From NCBI GenBank assembly GCA_940671915.1, contig CALNVZ010003434.1, positions 8,953,833-9,017,832 on the forward strand: 64,000 nucleotides of DNA. Reading direction: 5' to 3'. The stretch is from Paracentrotus lividus (Eukaryota > Echinodermata > Echinoidea > Camarodonta > Echinidae). A model generated the notes under the pieces. It saw only the letters and a list, made by a program, of their open reading frames with translations, made no database searches and was not told where the DNA came from. Shown piece by piece: positions 13,222-24,215 of the stretch. Every line of letters starts with the position of its first letter. Positions within the stretch are counted from its first letter, which is position 1. The position numbers and the translations under genes are program-made.

Positions 13222-14036
13222 GGTTTTATCTTTGCAAATGTTTGCACTTTTGGTGCTAATTAAGCTATTGTGACGTATATTGTCGTCCGCGTATCTATTG
13301 TTGTGCGCACCATTTTACTGTTATTACGCGCTTTGCGCACAAGGCAGTCGATTTCGCCATTCATTTTAACACAGGTAAAAACCGTTCAATAAACAAAAAA
13401 TCGTTCAATATAACAAAAACCGTTCACTATTATACAAATAGTGCATGCTAGCGAGTGCAATATACCATAATATGATGTCCATAAATTTCAAATTTTCGCG
13501 TGCGTTTATATATTCAACGAGGCCGTAGGCCGAGTTTAAATATAAACGCACAAGAGAATTTGAAATTTATGGACACGAATGATATTGTATATTGAACGAC
13601 AATAAGCATGTGCTATATGTTATATAGATGGGAACAGAAAATTGTATCAAAGTATATCTGAATTACCTTACTATTTATATGATGAATCCTCTCTCCAAGA
13701 AGACTTGAAAATCCCTTAACACGTAAAAACAGGAGAGTTTTAAACCTTGAAAGTTAAATGTAACGCCGTGAACTAGTCTATGATGAATCCTCTCTTATCT
13801 TGAAGTATTTAGTTCTATTTAGTAGCTCTATTTAGTATTTGGAGTTCACATAGTCAGTAATGTTGCATTAATAGATGCAGCAGTATTATTATAGTAAATA
13901 GACCCTAGATATTTGACCTTGCCTAATCTGGTTTTATCTTTGCAAATATGTTTGCCAAACTTTTGGTGCTAATTAAGCTATTGTGACGTATATTGTTGCT
14001 CCGCGTATCTATTGTTGTGCGCACATTTTTTTACTG
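13222..14036. repeat. Pair of ~100-bp direct repeats at 13222-13320 and 13930-14036
   Basis: Both arms begin GGTTTTATCTTTGCAAAT and end in GTGCGCAC followed by a T-rich stretch and ACTG. They are about 708 bases apart and clearly homologous, with small indels. Between them lies the palindrome at 13458-13594. They could be terminal direct repeats of a short element or the trace of an old tandem duplication; no coding sequence lies between. Confidence 0.65.
13458..13594. repeat. Palindromic MITE-like hairpin
   Basis: The left arm (CAATATACCATAATATGATG onward) and the right arm pair over about 55-60 bases around a loop at about 13515-13535. This is a typical short nonautonomous inverted-repeat element. 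Confidence 0.65.
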
Positions 14037-14060
14037 CGCAACAAGCAGTGCAGAAATTGC

Positions 14061-14089
14061 CGGTATAGTGCACGCGGTGCACTATACCG
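14061..14089. repeat. Near-perfect 29-bp palindrome
   Basis: Two perfectly complementary 13-base arms, CGGTATAGTGCAC and GTGCACTATACCG, around a 3-base centre GCG. It sits about 700 bases upstream of the Death exon. It may be a remnant of a hairpin element or a protein-binding site; nothing decides between these. Confidence 0.6.
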
Positions 14090-14786
14090 AATTACGGCAT
14101 TGCAAAATAAGGCAATTGACCAATCAGAAGCCTTCTCTCATACCACCCAATTATTATATAACAAAAACGTGAATGACACGTGACATCATTTCAACCAATC
14201 ACAACTCTTAAAATACTACCACTATTTACTATAATGACATATTTTGTATCAAACAAATAAGAATGTTTTGTATGGTTTGTCATCAGGAGCTGAAAAATAT
14301 TTAGGTGTCATTTCCTTCTCAAAATCTTCACAATTTAGACACACTTTAAACAAATCTTGAACAAAGCATTTTGTATTTGTGCTCGCTATTTCTCCATACA
14401 AACATTTCAGATTACACTTTTTCTTGTTAGGTGGTGACATATGATTAAAAAAAAGTAATATCAATCATAGATTTGACATTTATATATTGTTATGAAACAA
14501 TATTTGAAAATATAATGACTAACAATAGAATAAAGCTACCAAAAATATTATTTTTTCTACAAAAAATGTTCCACTTAAAATACATTTAAGTCCAATCGGC
14601 ATCCAATTCATGCGAAAGAGTTTGAAAAGCTCTTTTTTTATATACCAAATATGTCAAGGAAGTATTTATATTTCTGAAGATACAGTAGATTTTAAAATGT
14701 CTGGCAGATGAATTGAATTTCCTAGGTGTATGTAAACTTCTGGCCTCAACTGTAAGTGTGATCCATGTTTTTTTTCTTCATATCAG

Positions 14787-15091
14787 TGGTCAGCATCTAA
14801 ACAAGGAACTTGAATTTGATGAAATCATCCTCAATGTAGCAGAAGAATTACCAGACGATGCTGATGTAAGGAGACTCGGTTTGAAGTTAGGGATCAAGGA
14901 AGCTGTTGTCAAACTTGCATTGGCGACAAACTGGGCTGATGGCGTGAAGACAACAAATGGCAATGTGGTGATGCTTCAGAACTGGGCGAAGACGGTTACA
15001 TCATCCCAGCAACTTCCAGTTCTTAGAGATGCTCTCAAGAAGGCGGGCTTATTGAAAATAGAAGGAACATGTCTACCAATGAAATCTGCCG
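14787..15091 (+). CDS. NLR gene 1, Death-domain exon
   Basis: This exon encodes about 101 residues forming a Death-fold domain (ELEFDEIILNVAEELPDDAD, then RRLGLKLGIKEA, a Trp in the NWADG motif, MLQNWAK, and a C-terminal LRDALKKAGLL helix). The Death domain joins homotypic assemblies that pass NLR signals to adaptors or caspases. Boundaries: acceptor after TTCATATCAG at 14786 and donor GTAAGC at 15092. The exon starts with one base completing a codon and ends with one base of the next (phase-1 donor), exactly as in gene 2. The frame stays open upstream through the intron tract, but that stretch (VFFLHI) is the pyrimidine tract, so I do not call it coding. The first exon with the start codon was not found. 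Confidence 0.85.
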
Positions 15092-15180
15092 GTAAGCTTA
15101 ATAATATACCTTGAATGTTGTGAGCACCTTTCGGAGTAGCCTCGCGAAGCCGGGGGATAATTAGTTAACACTATAAGCAC

Positions 15181-15250
15181 TTAGAAACAACAAGGTGGAT
15201 ATATGTATTTAATAAGCGCTATATAAATGTTACTTATATTATTATTATAA
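15181..15250 (+). mobile_element. SINE/LINE 3' tail with GCGCTATATAAA
   Basis: The words AAGCGCTATATAAATGTTA followed by a short ATT repeat are the familiar 3' end of L2/CR1-like LINEs and the SINEs that use them. It sits in the intron between the Death and NACHT exons; its 5' limit is unclear. A related tail lies at about 45380-45450. Confidence 0.5.
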
Positions 15251-15523
15251 GATTAGTGTTGTGTACACACAATCCTGTAAGATAGCTTACTTGTATTTAG
15301 AATTCGCACTAAATTCAGGTAGAAAGGTAAATGATTTAGAAATTATAAGATGGATCCCAGCCTCATAGACAAAAAATTCAACTTCTTCCCAGGGTGGCTG
15401 TGATTGCTTGTAAATTTTTAGACCTTACATGTAGCAGATAGCAAGGAAAATAGTTTATATAAAGCCTGCATCGGATATTGTTTCATTTTTTCCATATTTT
15501 TCCTCTCTTTTTTTTTCTTTCAG

Positions 15524-17043
15524 ATAAGGATGAGGTTATGCCGGAGGATATAATTAGATTGAGAGAGCAACTAAAGAGTAGATATCGTAAGGTATTTAGT
15601 GAGGTCAAAATATCACCGATGGACTTTGAGGCCCGGGAAAAACTGCAGCATATCTATGTCAGTCTGGTCTTGATGTTAGGATTGGCATGGGATCAGGAGA
15701 AACCAATAGACTATGAGGATTTGTTTCATTTCATTCAAACTAAAACACTAAAAAAACGTTCAGCTTTTATTGGAGAAGCTGGCGTAGGGAAAACGACGTT
15801 GTTTGCTAAGATCGCTCTGGATTGGGCAGAGGGCAAAATTCTTCAGGAAATCGATCTTCTACTTCTGGAATCGTTTCGAGATATAGGTGAGAGCAAGTAC
15901 TTGGGGGATATTGTCATGGGCCACTTCCAAGATGACAAGGAAATGACAGGGGCACAAGTCGATGAGTACATCAGAAAACATCAAAGAAAGGTCCTTATCT
16001 TGTTGGACGGACTGGATGAAGCAAAAATCGACATCACAAAGTCAAACGACGATCATGCAGTAGCATCAATCGTTAGAGGGGAACGATTTGTCGACACACC
16101 AGTCCTTATTTCCTCACGTCCTTTTGGCGCTGATCAAATCAAGAGTACTGGAAAGATTCACGAACAGTATAACTTCATAAAAGTTAAGGGTTTCACGAAG
16201 GAAAGCATGTCAAAGTACATCAAGCAATTTTTCCAAGATGAAAAAGACTCTGATGCCCTCATTCATTTCATACAGACAAACGATGTTGTCTCTGAACACA
16301 TGGCACCCATCCCAATCTTCTGCTGCATGCTATGCTACATGTGGAAAAGACCAGAAACAAGAGAAACCCTTAAGCAAATGAAAACTGTGCCTCAACTTTT
16401 AGGGCGTCTTGTATTTTCTCTTCGAGAACAATACTGTTCTAAACACAGCAACGTTGAAGGCGGCTATGAAGTTCACTGGAGAAAATCTGCTGAAAGTATG
16501 GAAGAGTTTGGGAAGGTGGCATTCCAGGGATTACTAGATAAACAGCTCATCTTCGATGAAGGGGCGATTGGATCAGTTACTGGATTGATTGGGTGCGAGG
16601 TCGGGATTCTTAGCAAGGAGAAGAGGCTAGCACCGATGAAAATCAGAGAAAGTTTGGGAAAGCCCTTCATTCATGAATTCTCGTTCCCTCACAAGCTCTT
16701 GCAGGAGTACACATCAAGTTTCTACCTTGCATCGCTATTCAACGAGGATCGCCCTAAATTCAACCAAATCCTGACAGAAAGGCTACTGAAAGACTACAGA
16801 GAATTTACGTATGTCTTTTATTTCACTGCAGCGCGTGATGGAGCAATAGGAAAGACGTTGATCGATGCTCTCTGCCAGAAAGGCATTAACGTAGATTTCA
16901 TCATCCAGGTTGCATTTGAATGCCATGATACTGGAGCCACCATTGACTCTGTTAGGAATCTACTGAGTATGGAAACACGTTTCGCCATCGGAAAACCCCT
17001 CACCCCCTACTTCTTCACTCTGGAGACATTGGGGAAACAATAC
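15524..17043 (+). CDS. NLR gene 1, NACHT ATPase exon
   Basis: A single 1520-base exon encodes about 507 residues. It opens with a basic helical linker (REQLKSRYRKVFSEVKISP) and then the NACHT nucleotide-binding domain. The Walker A is GEAGVGKTTL (about residue 84 of the exon). The Walker B is KVLILLDGLDEAKID, followed by the sensor-1 region PVLISSRPFGADQ. A helical region with IPIFCCMLCYMW leads to the winged-helix histidine motif FPHKLLQEYTSSFYL. All residues expected for ATP binding and hydrolysis are present. The acceptor is TTTCAG at 15523 (phase 1) and the donor GTGAGT at 17044 (phase 0). The upstream FHFFHIFPLFFFL is translated pyrimidine tract, and the tail after 17043 is intron read-through. 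By eye it is roughly three quarters identical to the gene 2 exon. Confidence 0.92.
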
Positions 17044-17743
17044 GTGAGTACAGTAGTGCGTAGGAATCATATGTCTAGATTTTCATCAATCAAATATGTG
17101 TTGAAGGTTGTATCAATGTCAAGAAATAAAACTAATTATGAATCTAATAGTGTTGTAACCTAATTCTCCTAGCTACATGCATGAACATGTGCAACAAGTG
17201 CTATCCATCAAATGCACATAAAAGTTGCAAATAAAATATTTCAAATTTGACATCGGTCTAGTTTCGACGTTGAGCATAATCAAAACACTGTGGAATGTTA
17301 CGCCATTGATTTGCATGCTAACATCCACATAGATTTTTGAACATTTTGTGCTAGAGATTCCGTACTTTCGGCAAAGTTACATGGTAGCAAACAAAAGACC
17401 TAAACAAAAACGAATAACAAAGAAAAAAAATATATACAAAATAGCGTCCCCAAGATACATGGGATTTTTGGAGCAAACTTTTCAACAATATGTTGTGGAA
17501 AGTGTTACTAAACTTGTGGGCCATGTCAAATAGGATTGGTCCATTCGCTAATTGTAAAAGACTTTGATCAGGAGCTGTAATATAATTTGTGAAGATGTTA
17601 TATAATAATAACCCTAAGTGAAAATATCTATGGATGCATGAATATGTAAGACTGCGCCATTAAAGATTTGGACCCTCCATGCATTTACATTCTGTATTGA
17701 ATATTAAATTGAGTCATTAATACCAAAACAAATTGTTTTTCAG

Positions 17744-17890
17744 ATGAGGAAAGGTTCTAGCGCTTCATCATCACATGTCGCAGCTGTAGGTCTCTTCAGA
17801 CTGCAGAACTTACAATGGTTGAGCATTTCGGACCTGATGAATGATGATGACTTCTACAAAGGAATGGACGATGCTGCCTCGCAGTCTAAG
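17744..17890 (+). CDS. NLR gene 1, first LRR exon
   Basis: 147 bases, 49 codons, phase 0 at both ends (acceptor GTTTTTCAG at 17743, donor GTGACT at 17891). It encodes a linker rich in Ser and then GLFRLQNLQWLSISDLMNDD and AASQSK, a leucine-rich-repeat unit. The gene 2 exon at 62135-62278 is its counterpart (GLFRLPYLRSLVIRGLDDED). The exon begins with ATG because the codon follows the splice site, not because translation starts here. Its last residues join naturally to VKTLNMND of the exon at 29552. Confidence 0.85.
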
Positions 17891-18124
17891 GTGACTGATT
17901 ATTTAAAGAGGAATATTAAAGAGGACGCCAATCTTGTTGAATTCAACTGCGTTATGAAGTTTAGTACATGAGAAACAGAACACCGTTTAGTTTATCCCTT
18001 TAGCATATTGCGCTCACGAGAAATGCCGCTTTGAACATTGTATACACAATCAGGTTCAATTGGAAGGGGAGCAAACCCGGAAATAATGCATGAAGTATAT
18101 CTATTAATATCTATAATGCATTAT
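17891..18124. other. Start of the long gene 1 intron
   Basis: Intron sequence after the donor at 17891. No other feature seen before the minisatellite. Confidence 0.5.
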
Positions 18125-20483
18125 CATGATTATAGAAAGATAAAACAATCGAGACAGAACAATAAATACCATAAGGAATAAAGAGAAATCAATGAATAAG
18201 AAAATAGAAACAACAAATATCTGTAGGAAATAGAGAAACAATAAATAACACAAGGAAAAACAATGAGCAACATAAAGAAAATGAGAAAAACAATGATTAA
18301 CATAAGGAAAGAGAGAAAAATAATGAATAATACAAGGAAAGAGAGAAAAACATAAGGAGATTGAGGAAAGCATTTATAACATAAGGAAAGTAAGAAAAAC
18401 AATGAATAACATAAGGAAATTGAGAAAAACGATGAATAACATAAGTAAAGTGATAAAAACAATGAGTAACATAAGGAAAGTGAGAAAAAAATTAATAACA
18501 CAAGGAAAAAAAATGAGTAACATAAGGAAAGTGAGAAAAACAATGAATAACATAAGGAAAAAAACAACAATGAGCAACATGAGGGAAGTGAGAAAAGCAA
18601 TTTATAACATAAGGAAAGTAAGAAAAACAACAACATAAGGAAATTGAGAAAAACGATGAATAACATAAGGAAATTGAGAAAAACAATGAATAACATAAGT
18701 AAAGTGAGAAAAACAATGAGTAACATAAGGAAAGTGAGAAAAAAATAATAACACAAGGAAAAAAAAATGAGTAACATAAGGAAAGTGAGAAAAACAATGA
18801 ATAACATAAGGAAAGAGAGAAAAACAATGAATAACATAAGGAAAGAGAGAAAAACAATGAATAACATAAGGAAAGAGAGAAAAACAATAAATGACCTAAG
18901 AAAGTGAGAAAAACAATGAATAACGTAAGGAAAGAGAGAAAAACAATGAATGACATAAGAAAGTGAGAAAAACAATGAATAACATATGTAAAGTGAGAAA
19001 ACAATGAATAACATAAGTAAAGTGAGAAAAACAATGAGTAACATAAGGGAAAAAAACAATGAGTAACACAAGGAAAGTGAGAAAGACAATGAATAACATA
19101 AGGAAAGAGAGAAAAACAATGATTGACCTAAGAAAGTGAGAAAAACAATGAATAACATAAGGAAAATGAGAAAAACAATGAATAACATAAGGAAAGTGAG
19201 AAAAACAATGAATAACATAAGGAAAGAGAGAAAAACAATGAATAACATAAGGAAAGTGAGAAAAGCAATCAATAACATAAGGAAAGAGAGAAAAACAATG
19301 AATAACATAAGGAAAGAGAGAAAAACAATGAATAACATAAGGAAAGAGAGAAAAACAATAAATGACCTAAGAAAGTGAGAAAAACAATGAATAACATAAG
19401 GAAAGAGAGAAAAACAATGAATGACATAAGAAAGTGAGAAAAACAATTAATAACAAAAGGAAATTGAGAAAAACAATGAATAACATATGCAAAGTGAGAA
19501 AACAATGAATAACATAAGTAAAGTGAGAAAAACAATGAGTAACATAAGGGAAAAAAACAATGAGTAACATAAGGAAAGTGAGAAAGACAATGAATAACAT
19601 AAAGAGAGAAAAACAATGAATGACCTAAGAAAGTGAGAAAAACAATGAATAACCTAAGGAAAGTGAGAAAAACAATGAATAACATAAGGAAAGTGAGAAA
19701 AACAATGAATAACATAAGGAAAGAGAGAAAAACAATGAATAACATAAGGAAAGTGAGAAAAACAATCAATAACATAAGGAAAGAGAGAAAAACAATGAAT
19801 AACATAAGGAAAGAGAGAAAAACAATGAATAACATAAGGAAAGAGAGAAAAACAATGAATGACCTAAGAAAGTGAGAAAAACAATGAATAACATAAGGAA
19901 AGTGAGAAAAACAATGAATAACATAAGGAAAAAAAATCAATGAGCAACATAAGGAGATTGTGGAAAGCAATTAAGAACATAATGAAAAAGAGAAAAACAA
20001 TGAATGACATAAGAAAGTGAGAAAAACAATGAATAACATAAAGAAAGTGAGAAAAACAATGAATAACATAAGGAAAAATAGGAAAGCAATTAATAACATA
20101 AGGAAAAAAACAATGAGCAACATAAGGAGATTGAGGAAAGCAATTAATTACATAAGGAAAAAAAAAAACCAAAACAATGAGTAACATAAGGAAAGTGAGA
20201 GAAACAATGAATAACATAAGGAAAGAGAAAAAATCAATGAATGACATAAAAAAGTAAGAAAAACAATGAATAACATAAGGAAAGTGAGAAAACAATGAAT
20301 AACATAAGGAAAGAGAGAAAAACAATGAATGACATAAGAAAGTGAGAAAAACAATGAATAACATTAGGAAAGAGAGAAAAATAAGGAAAGAGAAAAAAAA
20401 ATGAATGACATAAGGAAAGTGAGAAAAGCAATGAATAACAAGTAAGAAAAACAATGAATAACATAAGGAAAGAGAGAAAAAGA
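18125..20483. repeat. 30-bp minisatellite, about 75-80 units
   Basis: Tandem array of a purine-rich 30-base unit with core ACATAAGGAAAGWGAGAAAA. Units alternate mainly at GTGAG versus GAGAG, with minor variants (shortened units, ATGACCTAAG, ATTGAGG). A higher-order period of about 470-500 bases is visible: the ATGACCTAAG variant ends near 18900 and again near 19372, and the CATATG variant lies near 18984 and 19485. As 30 is divisible by three, frames stay open for hundreds of codons on both strands (for example 18130-19446 minus); these are not genes. It lies inside the intron of NLR gene 1. Confidence 0.95.
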
Positions 20484-21024
20484 ATTTATTTATTTATTTA
20501 TTTATTTATTTCTGATCTTTATACAGGTGGCACATTATCACCAATATAGGTGGTCTTCTATGAGGCCCTGTTGCAATAACACAGAAAACATAAAAAATCA
20601 ATAACACAAAATAATCAATATATACACATGCATATAAAAATTCATTGGTATCCTTATAAATAACGTCAACCATTTCAACCACGGAAATTGATTAGCATTT
20701 AACTTTGAAAAAAAAAACAACAACAAAAACAACGAAGATTATGAATAATGTAAAAGGTCGCGAGAAGCTGCTCTATAATTATGTTTTGCTATCTTATAAA
20801 TACTATTTGGTTTATGAAAGAATAAACATTTGTGATATGAAAACATTATTATATACATATTTACAATGAGCATAATTACAACGGAGCAAAATAATAATAT
20901 AAGATAAGTCAATACATATAGTGAATTAGTGTTGGAATATAGCCATGAAATAAACTTACAAATAATTCTATAATAAGAAAACTAATGACAAGATGTTTCA
21001 AGATCTTTTGAACATACATGTATA
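20484..21024 (-). mobile_element. LINE 3' region with (TTTA)n tail
   Basis: Begins at the plus-strand TTTATTTATTTA run (20484-20511), the tail of a minus-strand LINE, followed by its 3' untranslated region. It continues the LINE that is interrupted at 21025 by a Tc1-like element and resumes at 22697. Confidence 0.7.
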
Positions 21025-22696
21025 CAGTTGTCCGCAAAATTGTTCATACCTCTGTCGTTTTTTTATTTTTTTGAGGCGTGCTCTTAACTGAATGCGTTTC
21101 GTCAAACTTTCTGTTGATAAGTATGTTACTAACAATTGAACAATTAGGACAATTTGAAATTTTGAGAAATTTGGTATTCCAGGGATATTTTGTTGACAGA
21201 TTTACTAAAAACGCCATGTTCATAATTATTCATACCCCATAGGGTTGACAAATCTAATTCCTTATCTAATCATCGCGATAATAATCATTTATTTGATTTT
21301 CCACCTAAAATAGTTCTTGCGAATGTCCAGAACCATCATTCATGTCTTCCGTGGGTTTTGACCAATGCGTCCTCTGGAGAACGTCCAGGCTGTGTAAGGT
21401 TGCATGGTCCTTGGGCCATTTTGTGAGTCTTCAACTTCCCAGACATATTTCTCAAGGGATTCTTGTCATGTCGTCGAATTTTTCTCTCCAGATCATTCAT
21501 TATGATTGTCCTTGAATTACTTCTTGACTAACTTGACCGTATGCTTCTGAACTTCGTCCTGTTGATATGTCCAATGCTGTCCCAGGTAACATTAACAAGC
21601 ATACTTCTGCAGGTTTTCATCCAGGATCTTAATAAAATGTCCTCACCGGGATGCCTCCTATTCTGAACAGATTCCCAGTGCTACCCGCACTGATAATCCC
21701 CCATAGCAGTTCTATGCGAATGCCATGTGCTAAAATTAGGACACTGTTCTTCAGATTGAAGGATTCATCTTTTTTTGCCAAATTGAAGAAAGTCCATATC
21801 ACTCGTAAATTCTAATTTTCTCTCATCAACTTATATAATTATGGTCCATAAGTTAAAGTTCTGGTTTCAATGAGCTCAGGAACTGTCGAGAGGCCTCCCA
21901 GTGGGTCTGACTGCAAAACTGGAGTCTGTATTGGGAAGTGTCTGTATAGATATCCTCTATGCAGTATTTGCTCATTGGCATCTTTGTCTCTGGCTGGTCA
22001 GTGGTATATATTCCGACTTTTGTTGTGATCTGTGTGTTATTGTAGGCCTCTTAGTATACTTATTTGGCCATTCAAGGAAAGATCTTGCACTTTTAGTCAT
22101 GCTCATGGTAGCTTTTTCACAAGTGTCTTATATCTGGTGCTCATGAAAGAAGCACTTAAGTGTTAAATCAGGGACTGAAAAGTGTGGGTAGAGCGGTTAT
22201 TCTATTTCAACAACATTCATATGAATGTTCTTAAGTGAAAAATTCAAAGTCGTGGCAAGAAACCTATAATAAAGAGGTTTTAAAGCTGAAGACTTACAGG
22301 ATGGCTCAAAGACCATGCAACCTGACTCAGCCTGGAGGTTTTCCAGAGGACACATGGGCCAGACCCCACAGAAGCCATAAAGAAAGACTATAGACTTTTG
22401 CAAAAAAATATTTCAGATGGTTATTTGAAGAAAATAATATGTATTTGTGGTTATTTGATAACAAATTCGACTGGATACCCCTAGGGTATGAATAATTATG
22501 AATATGGTGTTTTTCGTAAATCTGTCAATAAAATACCCCTGAAATACCAAATTGCTTAAAATATAAAATTTTCCTAATAGTCCAGATGTTGGTAACATAC
22601 TGATTAACAGAAAGTTTGACGAAACTCATTTATTTAAAAGCAAAATAAAAAAAACTTTAAAAATGTCAGGGGTATGAACAATTTTGCGGACAACTG
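21025..22696 (-). mobile_element. Tc1/mariner-like transposon, complete but dead (1672 bp)
   Basis: The left terminus CAGTTGTCCGCAAAATTG and the right terminus CAATTTTGCGGACAACTG are perfect inverses, extending to GGTATGAAC/GTTCATACC. Both are flanked by TA, the Tc1/mariner target duplication, and the length is typical of the family. Read on the minus strand, the interior holds transposase remnants such as KILDENLQKYA and a QQDEVQKHT-like stretch, resembling the QQD..PKHT motif of the DDE domain. Stops and frameshifts occur throughout. It is inserted in the LINE just after the codons for SVNTFK near the LINE C-terminus. A noisy second version is at 10445-11970. Confidence 0.85.
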
Positions 22697-24215
22697 TATT
22701 TAAATGTGTTCACAGAGCTTGCCAATTTCATTGCTCTGTCCAAATCATTCCATGCCATTATTGAAGACCCAAGAGGACTGTGTTTAAAAGAACTCTGTTT
22801 TATACTTTGGCACAGAGAGTAAGCCTTCATTTGCCTGCCTCGTGTAATGCTGATGAACATCACTTAACGTAACCAAACTTTCTTGTAAATAAGATGGTGC
22901 CAAATTATGCGTGCATTTGTACATCGTAGTAACACGTTGAAATTCAAAACGTTTCTCAATGGGCATCCATTTGAGAGTATTAAACAAATCATTTGATGGG
23001 GTCTCGTAACCTTTATTCAAAATTATTCTTGCAGCTCTTTTTTGAACTTTCTTAAGTTTATTTGTTTGTTCCTGGTATCAGTTAGACCAAACAGATGAAC
23101 ATTAATCACAGTGAGGTAATACTAGCGCATTATACAACTTTAAAGATGGTAATGGTAAATGATCCTTTTCCCGTTTAATGATACTGACATTTCTTTGTGT
23201 TATACTTGTCACTTTGTCAACATGTTTGGACCAATTCAGTTCTTCATCAATTAAAACATCAAGACTTTTCAATGCCTTTCTATTAATCAAAACGTTGAAA
23301 GATGTTATCATGTTTAGATTTGCACGAGACGCCATGACCATCACGCATGTTTTATCAGTGTTTAATACAAGGCGATTATGAATAATCCATACCATCAATT
23401 CTTGTAATGCAAAAGAAAGTTTCCGCTCAACATCAGTTATGCTGCTTCCACTAACAATTAAAGTGGTATCACCTGCATACATGTCCACATTACCATGAGA
23501 AATACAATTAGGCAAAGTATTTACTTAGATTGAAAATAGTAACGGACCCAATATAGGTCCTTGAGGAATACCTGTCATTACGCTTAATGAAGCTAACAGT
23601 TTGTTCACGATCTGCTAAATAAGATCTAAACCATTGTATGCATTCACGTGAGCATCCAATGTCAATCAATTTTGTCAATAGAATATTGTGATCAAAGGTG
23701 TCAAACGCCCTAATACGAAGATCAATGAAAGCAAAACCAGATATTTGTTTTTTTTCTATGTTCCATGACAAATTATTGACAAATAATAAGTAAGTGTTGT
23801 TGTTGTTGTAGAATGCATTGTTCGAAATCCAGACTGATCATCAATGAACCCAGATAGTTGGTCATGTACAGCCCTTTCTATGATTTTGCTTACAACAGAA
23901 AGAATGGAAATTGGGCGGAAATTGTCAGGATTAGTCATATCACCAGCCTTGAATATCGGCATTACTCGAGCTCTTTCGCAGCCCTTGGGCACACATCCAG
24001 ATGTCAAAGATTTGTTTATGATATCTGTTAAAGATTCAACTATCACATATTTTGTCAATTTTGGAAGACGACATGAAATTTGGTTATCACCAGTGGCTTT
24101 CTGATTACACATGGTTTCCATTTCCTTAATGACAAAATCCTTTGACACACACTCCAAATAAAATGTTGTGTTATGATTAAATTGGATGTCATTTTTTTGC
24201 AGAAGGTTCATTACT
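22697..24215 (-). pseudogene. LINE reverse transcriptase remnant (CR1/Jockey-like)
   Basis: Minus-strand frames that together read as a non-LTR reverse transcriptase: NQKATGDNQISCRLPK and FKAGDMTNPDNFRPISILSV (24215-23760), DHNILLTKLIDIGCSRE (about 23690), YAGDTTLIVSGSS (about 23480), then LNTDKTCVMV and a C-terminal WNDLDRAMKLASSVNTFK. The catalytic YADD is changed to YAGD, and several frameshifts separate the parts, so the copy is inactive. The enzyme would copy its own RNA at a nicked target. The endonuclease part lies to the right and the 3' end continues left of the Tc1-like insertion. Confidence 0.85.

Noticed and set aside
13222..14036. LTR retrotransposon
   Set aside because: The direct repeats are only about 100 bases, there is no TG..CA end, primer site or coding sequence between them.
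14713..14786. N-terminal extension of the Death exon frame
   Set aside because: The frame starts at a non-ATG codon and runs through a donor-like GTAAGT and a pyrimidine tract; gene 2 has a splice acceptor at the same place.
15478..15523. Hydrophobic leader FHFFHIFPLFFFL before the NACHT exon
   Set aside because: It is the translated pyrimidine tract of the intron acceptor, and its apparent start codon is TTG.
17044..17163. C-terminal tail of the NACHT exon frame
   Set aside because: It lies after a consensus GTGAGT donor and has no similarity to the gene 2 tail.
18130..19446. 438-codon minus-strand open frame
   Set aside because: It is the 30-bp minisatellite translated in one frame; other frames and the other strand are equally open.
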